Source: Clytia hemisphaerica (Eukaryota > Cnidaria > Hydrozoa > Leptothecata > Clytiidae). From it: DNA of 64,000 bases. This document shows positions 54,421-64,000 of this stretch, one piece after another (position 1 is the first letter of the stretch; every line of letters starts with the position of its first letter). The position numbers were made by a program, and so were the translations under genes. The stretch covers positions 1-64,000 of the forward strand of contig CACVBU010001187.1 of NCBI GenBank assembly GCA_902728285.1. The letters run 5' to 3'. The notes below the pieces were generated by a model, which ran no database searches, was not told where the DNA came from, and saw only the letters and a list, made by a program, of their open reading frames with translations.

Positions 54421-55824
54421 TTATTGCATACACACTATTGTACCATTTTATTTGGTTTATCCTACTCTCACCCAAGTATTATCCCAACAGAAAAAATAAT
54501 GCTAGCTAAAAGCCCGTGGCCTCTAATTTGGCTATTTCTCTCCCCGAAATTTTGTCTGGACAATCAAATCATAAACTCGGAAATATTGACTGACTTCTAA
54601 ATGTTTATCTCATTTAGCTCCAATTTTGAACTTTTTAGTCGAGGATGAGTTGGCGGGGGTGGGGTTGATTCTTTAGGCAAGAAAGTGCATGTGTAATCAC
54701 TTAGAAGAGCTAAACTTCCAGCTGGTTTATTTATTCGTTAAGATTATTTCTCATACTCGCTCTGCAATAAAACTATTACTTTGCTTCCTGATCTGTTCTG
54801 ATTAGCAGTTTGTGGGCAACGTTCTAACACAACTAACTCAACAAGCTCATCTTTCACATCTTTTAATCTCTTAAGCCGGAGCTTCCAGCGCAGCTGGTTT
54901 ATTTTTGTTCCTATCTTGATTTTCAAAAAGGTTTTTCTCCCTTTTGGCACTAAATGGACTTTAATACTCATTATTTCGATACTTTGCAGGCCATATTTTA
55001 GAAAGACAAGGCAGCGTCCGTTGGTGGCCAAAAAGGGCACTTTTTCCAGTGTTTTTCCACTAAAAAGGCTGTTTTTACCAATATTTCAAGCAATTGTAAT
55101 TTACTTTTTCCGATTTTTTTAATGGTAGGGCTTGTAATTTTTTAAATTTTCATAACAGTTATATTTTCAAGAAGACTACGTTTGCTGAATAACAGCATTA
55201 CTTTCAAAACAGACAATGTTAACTTTTAATCGTTCTACGTTTCGGACGTCCGTTAAAGCAAAAAATAAACATTAGAGTTTTGAACTAATCAAGACTTTTG
55301 CACTTAGTTTAAGGGAATCAAAGAAAAATTCACTTGAAATATCACACTTATTATAAGAGATATGCACTTAAAAAGTGAGCACTTGGTAAGTTTTCTGCAC
55401 TTGTCTATACACTTGGTAAGTGTCAGTGCTCTTAAAAGTCTCCCAAGTGTGTTTCTCTTATTTTAAGAGAAGTGCTCTTATTTTGAGATTTTTTTTCTTA
55501 TTTTAAGAGTCCAGGATTTTACTGTGTAGGGTTGGCAATAGCATTTCGTTTTCATAATCAGTGAATTACATCAGTAATGGGGTATTGAGGCTCCCCCAGT
55601 GGTAAATCTGATCACAACATCAACTGCAAAAAACTTGGATAATGATGCATCTCTTTGAAAAAAGTGAAAATTATGGTTAAAAATCAAATCAAGATCTACT
55701 TTTGACCTCTGATCATGCAAGCACTCTAGAAAATATTCCCTATCAAGATATCGCACAAACCGATTGGGGGCCCCAGTATTCAAATAGGTCAAAAAGCTAG
55801 TGTAAATGATGAAAAAAAGCTTAC
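54421..55824. other. TMEM39 intron, unassigned
   Basis: A 98-codon minus-strand frame (54744-55040) has a basic, Leu-rich stretch (KINQLRWKLRLKRLKDVKDE) but no recognised family and no splice evidence. From 55300 to 55515 the sequence is rich in CACTTGGTAAGT and CTTATTTTAAGAG words, ending AGGATTTTACTGTGTAG, probably a repeat. Confidence 0.35.
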
Positions 55825-55908
55825 TTGTTTGAGTAGCAGCCAATAAACTCTTCTGAGGAGGATTAGTGATATGATCATCACCAAATAGTAATCCATCACA
55901 TAGAAATT
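55825..55908 (-). CDS. TMEM39 exon 2
   Basis: An 84-nt exon coding NFYVMDYYLVMIISLILLRR and VYWLLLKQ, matching [23 protein letters not shown] of the family. Acceptor TTCCTTTTAG, donor GTAAGC. It is separated by 18.8 kb from exon 3. Confidence 0.85.
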
Positions 55909-56111
55909 CTAAAAGGAAAATACATGATAACAATATTAATCAAAAATATTAGAGAATATAGACATAGTGAGCATCCCTTTATTGATAACAATTATTTGGG
56001 TACAGAAAACCTAAATGAATAGTCTCCCTAACTTAATCAACATTTCAAAACAATCTTGTTGAGAGCTACCATATTTGATAATTATAAAAGTTCACTTGAA
56101 ACAATACTTAC

Positions 56112-56271
56112 AGCTTTATATATGTTGACATACTGGATGACCATTGCCATGGTAAGATAAGTGAGTAAGGTGATTTCGAATTGTAGGAGGTTCATGGTTG
56201 GGATGTTAGGAGATGGAGTGTGGTGCAGTGCAGGTATAACAAACTTCAAGTATGGATTGTTCAAAACATTC
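56112..56271 (-). CDS. TMEM39 most 5' recognised exon
   Basis: Codes a short lumenal or cytosolic stretch, then MNLLQFEITLLTYLTMAMVI and QYVNIYKA, the first membrane segment (family [24 protein letters not shown]). The donor is GTAAGT. The 5' end uses a plausible TTCTTTGGGCTAG acceptor, leaving phase for an upstream exon; alternatively the Met before NLLQFE is the start. Confidence 0.75.
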
Positions 56272-57190
56272 CTAGCCCAAAGAAGAATTATATTGTATAA
56301 AGAGCACACCACAAGACATTAGACCTTCCAAGGAGAGGGCATTTAGCAGACTCCAGCCATTAAAATTAAATTATGCCCAAATCTGCAAAATCCGCAATAA
56401 TTAATCCTGGGAAATGTTATCCTATTAAAGTATACCAGGAAATAGTATATCAGTGCTGCGACCTATGCACCATTTTATAACACCCATAGAGAGGGTTAAT
56501 TCTGGCATAGATTATCTCCAATTGTGGTTAACAATATCTAAGAATGGCCCCAGAGGAGTTTTTGATATGCGCCGACCATTCCAGAGGAATGTACCCCATT
56601 CGCACTCATTTTTGACTAAATACTGCGATCTAGATACTTTCGATCACTCTCGATCATGTTTTCTGAAGCAGCGGGTTAGAATCTGAAACCAATTTTATTT
56701 TGCCCAATTAAAAGGGGTCAAGCTGGAGTTTTTACAAGGTTTTCGATGATTCGGTTGATCGTTGAATCTTGAGACAAAGGATTTTATTGCTTTTTCTAAA
56801 GAACGCGTCATCTCTATTATTTCAAATGACCAATTAGTGAAGTATCTTATAAAAACTCCAGCTCATCCCATTAAAAGACGTGATTCCCGTGCGAAAACCA
56901 CTTTTGTTTTCTCTGACCAATCAGAATGCACAATATAAACTATTTGAGGAAACCCAGGGTAAACATATACAAAATGGCAGAATAGCTGCAGTAATTACTG
57001 AAGCGCCGTCTTGGGAATTGAATGACAAAATTTGGTTGGTTGATATTCTGGCTGCTGCACGCTTGCAATGTGTCATTTTGTCTCATTTCAAAGTACTCAA
57101 ACAGTTATCGAGTCTGAAGGGTTGTTAAGAAAGTGATCAAATATTTGCAATTTTTTTGATTACTTTGATAATCAAATTTAATGATTAGTA
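56272..57190. other. Upstream of the most 5' TMEM39 exon, no gene seen
   Basis: Should hold the TMEM39 start exon or promoter on the minus strand, but no N-terminal exon was recognised. A plus-strand frame at 56880-57128 matches nothing known. Confidence 0.35.
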
Positions 57191-57734
57191 CTGTCAACTC
57201 CTCTAACTTGAGGCGATTAGTAGAAACATGGGACTGTTGATATTCTGGTCTGTATTTTCACTTACTGTTAAATCTCTTTGACAACAAATTTGTTTTGATA
57301 ACTCCACCAAGTTTATTAATCATACTTTCTGTCATAACATGTCACAATATCTTTCACTGATAACGCGCCCTTTTTAACTTTTTGTTTTCATTCAAAATGA
57401 CCAGATGCTGATTGGAGAATTAGAGAACACCCGTCGCCTAACCGCCTATCAGTCGATTAACAAATAGTGAGTGCGTAACTTGCCTCGCGAATGACGTCTA
57501 ACCCACCATTGTTTTGCCACTAATTTGTTCTTCTTCGTTCCAGACATTTTCGTGTGTTCACTAAGATTTTTTTCATATTTTGATTTAAAAGCCTACTCGG
57601 TGCGAAAGAGAAATCGTGTATTTTAATACGCCGTTCATTAAATCAAATCAAATGACTTTGGAGGTTTGGTGAAATGGTGGCTGAATTGTTGTCCCATGTT
57701 TTGTCAGATATTCCCCAGTTAGAGCAGTTGACAG
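57191..57734. mobile_element. TA-flanked MITE, larger relative of 53960-54157
   Basis: Ends CTGTCAACTCCTCTAACTTG and the complement of CAGTTAGAGCAGTTGACAG, TA at 57189-57190 and 57735-57736. Shared interior words are GATATTCTGGTCTGTATTTT and AAAGAGAAATCGTGTATTTT. About 330 bp of extra sequence (57278-57610) lies between them compared with the short copy. Confidence 0.75.
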
Positions 57735-57736
57735 TA

Positions 57737-58507
57737 CCGTCTGATATGAAGAAGAAGCCATGACTGATGTAATTAAAGCAACGCTCACAATTAATTCTTC
57801 TTCAACGCCATCACGGTATATATCTAAATTTCTGAATTTCGTCCAGAATTTGTGGAACCTTTCTCACTTATATACAAGAAACTTTAGTCAAACTTTGATA
57901 ATACTTTTGACAAAGTCAAAAGAAGAACTATGAAATAAGGCCTGGGTCACCAATAAGTAATGTTTGCGTCATTTCCAGCCCCAAAATGTGAGTCGGTCGG
58001 TCTGTCATCATCTTAAATCATCGGAAAACCGGCTCTGGGCATAGGTTTGTTCAGGCAACATGAATCATCGAGCGTGCGAGCTGCAATGTGATTTTTTTGC
58101 ATAATCAAAAGCAGTTGAGTATCGCTTTTTAACGCAAAAAATCTTTGAAAATTGCGGATAAAAACCTTAAAGGAATGGTTTGGTAAAAATTTCTATTTTT
58201 TTATTATCTGTTCTATTGGATTCTTCTTTTAAAAAGACACACAGAGATATAAACTTTTAAAATGATTGATTATTTGTTTCCTTTAAAATGCTACTCACTT
58301 TTGTCAGCTTTTGTATGCCTTTAAACGAGACCTTTTGCTTACGTCACAGAGGCTGTTAAAAACTTGCAGCTGTGTTTACTGAAGTGAATTATGAACCTTT
58401 TACTTAGTGAAAAAGTGGTTATTTCTGCTAGAAACTTAAGTAAAGAGTGGTGTAATTATAATAACCTAATAAATTTGTGCTATAATTTTTTTTGAATATT
58501 TGCCTAA
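57737..58507. other. No gene seen
   Basis: AT-rich sequence without recognised exon or repeat structure. Confidence 0.4.
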
Positions 58508-59035
58508 ATGTATTCTGACTCGGAAAGCGGTATATACTCAAGCTACGAAGAATATAGTAGCAGTGGAAACGAGGCAGATTCTGAGAGAGAGAAGATAGAG
58601 TAAGCGAGAGAGATATTGATCACCTCATTAACAAGCTGAAGACATTCAATCCCTAACTCTATGAGTACCAAGTACAAGCAAGAGTGGCACTTCTTCATCC
58701 GAAGACGAGAGTGACTATGAAACTTGTTCTGAAGATAAAATTGGGAGTTTAGATTGGTGTGAGTCTGAGGGCTGCCAAATCGAAACGAGAGAAATTCATT
58801 GTTTGTGTTGTCAGGAAGTTGCAGCTCTAAATGAAAAGTTTGATCAGGGAAACTTTCAGTGCATTATTGACTCGCAACATTTCCCAAAAAGTGTCTTGAC
58901 GAGGACATTTTCGGAAATTTACTAACTGGTCTTCCTTCAGCAGTCTATGCGGTGCAAGCCCAAGGAGTTTGTGTTAAAAATAAACCAAAATTAAGCTTTA
59001 CAGCTACAAACAATTTTTACCAGAAAAAAAATTGA
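58508..59035 (+). pseudogene. P2X7-tail-like domain fragment, decayed
   Basis: After a short Ser/Glu-rich start (MYSDSESGIYSSYEE) interrupted by a stop at about 58604, another frame codes SSEDESDYETCSEDKIGSLD then WCESEGCQIETREIHCLCCQ and CIIDSQHFPK. After a one-base shift near 58895 it continues CLDEDIFGNLLTGLPSAVYA. The W-C...C...CLCC...C spacing and the following helix resemble the intracellular P2X7 ballast domain that occurs as a stand-alone domain in many cnidarian and fish proteins. Stops and the frameshift make this copy non-functional. Alternative: exon of a larger gene with assembly errors. Confidence 0.5.
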
Positions 59036-60564
59036 AAAGGACTCCCACTTTACTAATTACCACCGGGTCACTGAGACAGAGTTGTCTGAGTTGTCAGAGT
59101 TGTCAGACTGGTCAGACATTGGAAAAATAAATGATGGGATTTTCAATTCTCAACATAAATCATACTACCATACTAACTTGTAAATCTCTCTTGAAACAAT
59201 CATCCTCAAAATGTTAGTGGCACAGTTTCATGCTTTGGGCGGGGTTTTCTCGCTAATTATAGTTTGCAACCACCTTCTGTGGTGGTTGGTGCAGTGTTTC
59301 ACCCTGGTAGCTTGTACAATGATACTTTCTCCCTTCCTTGTCCTCCCTTGCTCCGCACCAAGGCACGGTGGACAGAAAAGTAAATTTCTGAATCCTTAAT
59401 CAACTTCACTTGGAAAACAGTCCAAACTAACTATAAAATTGGGATAAAACTAATCTAATCACGTATAAAATATCATTCCTCTGAAAATATATACACTTTT
59501 TCATTACTCTTTTCTCTCAATATTCTCTGAACAGCCTCAACAAAACGTCACATACACAAAGTTGCTTTTTAAAAAGGGGCTTTCTGTAAACAAAAGAATT
59601 GAACTACATTAAATAAAAAACATTCCTGTAGTTAAATCATCAACAGTGCGTCACAAAGAGCAAAGCACGGAAGCGCTTCAAAAACACCAGCTTTTTTCGA
59701 GTTTTGTCTTGTTTACCCAAACGCTTCAATCTTGCGTAGGCTTAGGGGTCAAGACTAGAACCCCCAATACGAGACATTTTTCTGACCAAAAAAGAATCAT
59801 CATCATCAATTTCGTTAATTGTCAGAACTGGTCAGAATCGTTTACTCACTGGAAATACCCAACTTTCTGACTGTTACAGCATCAGCTGCAGTTTTGTTTG
59901 TTTTCAGTTTCATGTTCTTTTGGTCTTTTCAGTTTCCTGCCTTTTGACATTTTTTCAGTCTGGTCTGTGTTTTGTCTTGTTTTTTGCATTTGGAGTTTTT
60001 GTGCCTTTTGGCCATTTTTATGTTAATTTTTGTTAATTTATTCATCAAATCAATATTTATTTAGTCAACTTTGCTTTATTTTTGCATAAGTAATTTATAA
60101 ATTTTTGGTCTGTATTTTACACATCAAAGTGCATAAATTGCAGAGTCACTCTCAGACCTGCTAAATTCATTTCACAAGAGACACTTGAAGGGTGAACATC
60201 AAATTCAAATAAATATCATTTCACATTTCACAACATTCACACCCAGGCTAGCTGGTAAGTTTGCTTTTCAGTCTTTGCTTTTGTTTGCCATTTTGCCTGG
60301 GTGCTTTCTTTTTGCTTAGTCATGCACTTGTAGGATTTAGGTCGGCCATCTTGGATTTTTTTTCTATTACATTTTTTCAACATAGACATACAAATTATAC
60401 ATATACTCTTAGATTTCATTTTTCAATTCAAATATTCAAATCAATCTTTGTACTGACATATAAATTTCAAATTAGACTTAGATTTCAGACTTATATTTTT
60501 CAAACTTATACTTTTCAGACTTAGAGACATTTTGTAAGACTTAGTCAAATTTTTCTCTTTTAGT
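59036..60564. other. Leader or LTR region of the BEL/Pao element, boundaries unresolved
   Basis: No gene seen. TGTTACAGC near 59871 could be the start of a 5' LTR, and T-rich sequence to about 60250 is LTR-like. The second LTR is outside the window, so this cannot be tested here. A CGGCCATCTTGG motif (YY1-like on the minus strand) lies at 60344-60355. Confidence 0.25.
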
Positions 60565-60581
60565 TTGAACATTCACATCAA

Positions 60582-62560
60582 GTGTTACGAACACAGCCTT
60601 CTTGTCACCCTTCATTGTTTCTGCCCCAACATTCAAACAGCAAGGGGTTCAATCACACCTCAATGCAAACACGACCGAAGGGGAGATTCGACTTCAACTC
60701 GTACTCAAAAACTGGTCGTAAAATATCAAAGCCAAAGGAGACCACACCTCCACTTCAAGCAACTTCAAATCAACCCAAGGAATTACTTCCACCTCAATCA
60801 ACAGATTCACTTCCATCAATGTCGGATCCGCCCCTATTTGAAGGCGACCTACCACTTCCAACTGATGGCGATCTACCTCTCACCGAGATCATTCCACCTC
60901 GGACCAGAGTGGACCCACCTCAACCAACTCCAATGGATGTCAAACCACGTGACACTCCACCACCTGATACAACAAATACAGGTACAAATGAACTTTTTCT
61001 TCTAATGGCGCAACTTCATGAGGATATCACAGATACCATTGATGACAATCCGGTCGATATGATACACCCTGAGAGGATGAAAGAATGCGTTACAAAGCTA
61101 GAAACATTGGTACGAATACAAAAAAAACAATAGAAAGATCAAACTACAATTATCAAAGGATGATTATGAAAAATCATACTCCAAACCATTTACCATGCTG
61201 TGTTGTGATATCATTCAATATATTGGACGAGTTAACAAATTCTTCAAAGACAGTAGTGATGTAAACACTGAGATACAAACCAATGCAGACAAACAGAAAT
61301 CAGATTTCATGTAAGCGAAATTGATCGTTCTATAAACTTTCTCACTGCCTCGATGTTATGCTCTGTCAGTCTTATCAGCAATGTCGATTTAAAGCAACGC
61401 AAGACTCTTCTTGAAACCACAAAGTAAAGAAACTGAAGGAGATTTCCAATAAATTACAAGAACTTATTTACTTACGTCCACCGATGGACAAATACAAAGA
61501 ACTGAAATCATCATATTCCTCTCTGCAAGATAAAAAGGAGGAGTATGAAAAGAAACTTAACAACGAACTCAAGTCGAGAGAACTTGACAAACTCGAAACT
61601 TTCAACAAGCGGCGACTGAACATCAAACTCAAATCGTTTAGCGGCTATGATTCTCCAATTGATATATACACCTTCATCGCAGAGTTCAAGAAACTGTATG
61701 AGGACTCTGTACCACAATCAATGCAAGCTGAATTACTAAAGAACAATCATCTGGATGGTCAAGCATTATCACTCGTTCGAAACATCGATAACATCCAAGA
61801 CATCTGGGGTCGACTTAAAAACGTATTCGGCGACCGGCAAGTTTACTTCAACACAAGCTCCAATCGTTGTACAGTATTGAAACCAAATCTAAAGATCCAA
61901 TGAAAACAATTGACTTTCTTTCAAAAGAACCAATTCTATGAGAGATTAATGCAACTTGCAGCCACTCATGATATGAAAATGAACTTTACTACAGTAACGC
62001 CTGAACCAAGTCAGTGTGAAAAACTTGGTGATCAACGAATGATGAGATGGCTTACTCTTACTTGTGAAGAACCAAAGAGCGGCAAGTACAAGTGGAAACA
62101 ACTGATTGATTTTCTGGAGAAAGAGATGAAAGTTCACCAACAGAAAGCTGCCATCCAAAAATCAAACAAACAACCTGACACCGAAAAACCCAAAGGCGGA
62201 GTGTGGTAAAGGAGGTCGATCAACTTACAACACGTTTCCTGACCAATCTTCATGCTACATCTGTGGAGCAACAGATCATACACAAACCAATGGTCCTAGT
62301 GGAACAAAGCTAGTACATATTTCTCCTGCAAAGTTTTCGTCGAAATGACTCCAGCTGAGCGATTCAAAACCTTGCAACAGAAGAATCTCTGCTACCAGTG
62401 TCTCTTCCCGGGGCCACGACGTGACCAAGGCAAACACAAAGAGGGTCAATGTCAACAGACGTTCATATGCCAGCATCCTTACCATCAACTTTCAAGCCAA
62501 GGAAGCATATCCTCGTTTGTGAAGAACATAAGACGAACCAACAAAACCTGGACATCCTAG
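60582..62560 (+). pseudogene. BEL/Pao gag, broken
   Basis: A Pro-rich N-terminal frame (60582-61133) is followed in other frames by a coiled-coil-like segment (61484-61560) and the gag core with FNKRRLNIKLKSFSGY and KLYEDSVPQSMQAELLKN (61600-61880). Further blocks are SKEPILREI/FYERLMQL (61910-62209) and the zinc-binding CYICGATDH (about 62251) and CYQCLFPG...CQHPYH (62345-62560). Frameshifts near 61133, 61315, 61425, 61850, 62210 and 62340 break it. In life it would form the particle and bind RNA. Confidence 0.72.
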
Positions 62561-62564
62561 AACA

Positions 62565-64000
62565 TTACAGAACCAGATGCATCATCCGACAACCTGTGCC
62601 AGCCTACTCCAAAGAAATAAAGCTGACCTTCCATTCTGCTACGACTCAAACGATGAGGACCCGGAAGCAATCTTCATGCTACAACCAATCTCTGTCAATG
62701 GAAAACAATTCACCATATTTCTGACTCTGGGTGCTACGACTTCATTGTACGTCATCACGCAATCAAAAAACTTGGCAACCGAGCAAATCAACAATATGCT
62801 GGTCTATCACAATGGGCGGCGTTGGTGGCATATCAAGTCAAAGCAAGCACGGCACCTACAAAATTGATCTTCCACTCATTGATGGAACAGATGCAACTCT
62901 CGTTGGACCATGCTTGGACCAAATCACTCAGAAGTTTCCGACATACAAATTGGACGGTGAAGTCATCAACGACATTCGTAAAGATTATGCCAAATCTGGT
63001 GGTGATCCATGCAATCTTCCTCTGGTCCCAAAACAAGTTGGTGGTCATACAGATTTTATGATTGGCATCAATATTCAAGATACTTCCCGGAGGAGGTATT
63101 CAAGATGCCATCAGGACTGACAATTTACAGATCATGCTTCAAAAGTCCAGACGGATCAACCGGCGTTATTGGTGGTCCACACCCTGTCTTCAACAACATC
63201 AAAGATCACCATTTCAACACCAATAAATTCATCAATGATCAACACGAGCTGTTTAAGTTGGGATATCATGTCAATCCTGACCTTCACCTGCTCGGATACA
63301 CCAAACAAGAATACCGACATCTTCATTACATCAAACTCAGCCATTGAAGAGAGTCTGAACTTTTCAACCAATCACAAGACGTTGGAAGCGAATTCCAATA
63401 CAGATGTATCAACTGTCGTGGCTGTAAATCTGTAAGAACTTTCAACAACTGACGAGGTCATGAGTGTACAAGAAGAAGTTGAACAACATGTTATCAATGA
63501 ATCAATCAATGTTGATGTTTGCAAGCAAAATTCGACTGCATTTTTACCACTTCTACATGACCCATCATTATATCTTTCTCCAAATAGAAAGATTGCACTC
63601 CAGATCTACAACCAACAACTGAGACGGCTATCAAAGTACTCCAAAGACAAGGAAGATGTCCTCAACTCAGAGCAAAAACTTCAAACTCTTGGCTACGTGG
63701 ATTATTTAAAAAACCTCAGCCCAGATGTACAACGTACACTTCGAAACACCAATATCAACAACTTTATTCCATGGCGCGCAGTATGGAAGGAGAACTCAGT
63801 GTCAACTCTGTGCCGTATTGTGTTCGACGCTTCAATGAAGACCGGAAGTGGCTTCTCACTCAACGACATCATTGCAAAAGAAGGAATAACATGAATAAGC
63901 TCTTAGAAATTTTCCTGCGGTGGAGGGGACACAAGGTTGGTATCCACACAGATGTTGCTAAAATGTATAACACCATACAACTCGATCAAACTCACTGGTG
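62565..64000 (+). pseudogene. BEL/Pao pol: protease and RT start, broken and partial
   Basis: The aspartic protease active-site DSG lies near 62726 (ISDSGCYDF) in a different frame from the preceding AIFMLQPISVNGKQFT block. It is followed by GGVGGISSQSKHGTYKIDLP and FMIGI (62731-63075), then FKMPSGLTIYRS and GVIGGPHPVF after a shift near 63085. The RT start has IPWRAVWKENSVSTLCRIVF and DAS (63765-63837), then a frameshift near 63880 and MNKLLEIFLRW...IHTDVAKMYN to the window end. Frameshifts at 62715, 62800, 63085, 63345 and 63880 make it inactive as written. Confidence 0.75.

Larger units (their letters stand above)
33304..56271 (-). other. Gene: TMEM39A/B-family ER membrane protein, 7 exons found
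   Basis: Exons in transcript order: 56271-56112, 55908-55825, 36982-36828, 35303-34871, 34531-34347, 33879-33759, 33537-33304. Phases match at every join from exon 2 on; the recognised part codes about 456 residues against about 488 in mammalian TMEM39A. From family knowledge, TMEM39A is a multi-pass ER protein that controls ER-to-Golgi export of the SAC1 phosphoinositide phosphatase and so autophagy; nematode TMEM-39 acts in collagen secretion. The intron between exons 2 and 3 is 18,842 bp and contains the foldback element and LINE. About 15 residues expected between exons 1 and 2 (the WWYP region) are not accounted for, and the N-terminal start exon was not found. Candidate AATAAA on the minus strand at 33205-33210. 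Confidence 0.9.
60565..64000 (+). mobile_element. BEL/Pao LTR retrotransposon, gag and 5' pol, frameshifted, truncated by window
   Basis: Gag, zinc knuckles, aspartic protease and the start of RT appear in the order expected for BEL/Pao but spread over several frames. At least six frameshifts or stops separate the blocks. The element continues beyond 64000, so the rest of RT, RNase H, integrase and the 3' LTR are not visible. It is an old or poorly assembled copy. Confidence 0.8.

Overview
This window is animal nuclear DNA: AT-rich, with GT-AG introns, dispersed single-copy gene exons and very dense transposable-element debris. The mix (a single-exon class-A GPCR, a two-zinc-finger CR1-like LINE, BEL/Pao gag-pol, a P2X7-tail-like fragment, and a repeat-encoded HAFTGCD-type protein that I remember mainly from cnidarian and fish assemblies) suggests a marine invertebrate, most likely a cnidarian. 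That assignment is inference; no marker gene settles it.

Host genes. (1) Minus strand, 6236-12551: mitochondrial acetyl-CoA acetyltransferase (ACAT1-type thiolase). Eight coding exons keep phase, code about 404 residues and retain both catalytic cysteines and the catalytic histidine; only the first targeting exon was not found. (2) Plus strand, 29715-30695: an intronless 326-residue rhodopsin-class receptor without the usual DRY and NPxxY motifs. (3) Minus strand, 33304-56271: TMEM39A/B-family ER membrane protein in seven recognised exons. Exons 2 and 3 are separated by an 18.8-kb intron that holds most of the spectacular repeats.

Repeat layout. 663-2873 is a 178-bp satellite array. 3249-5706 holds a foldback MITE, a 124-bp tandem array with an 86-bp foldback insert, and a tRNA-derived SINE with a perfect 12-bp target duplication. 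13524-16224 is a run of long-inverted-repeat elements, including two PIF/Harbinger-type MITEs (TAA and TTA duplications) nested in a TA-flanked element. 17117-21089 is a 4-kb element with roughly 430-bp inverted arms around a decayed gene of an uncharacterised repeat-encoded family. 26532-28625 is a TTAA-flanked piggyBac-like element holding a 1,036-bp foldback insert with a 9-bp duplication. 31450-32902 holds two foldback MITEs.

Inside the large TMEM39 intron, 37802-44304 is a 6.5-kb foldback element whose inverted arms are built of a roughly 22-bp minisatellite and which is flanked by a 7-bp direct repeat. Next to it, about 44430-49480, is a LINE with both ORFs open. After that come 193-bp and 183-bp tandem arrays and further MITEs.

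The right end (58508-64000) holds a P2X7-tail-like fragment and a frameshifted BEL/Pao retrotransposon that runs off the window within its reverse transcriptase. The strongest candidates for undescribed biology are the 17.1-21.1 kb long-inverted-repeat element with its orphan gene and the 37.8-44.3 kb minisatellite-armed foldback element.
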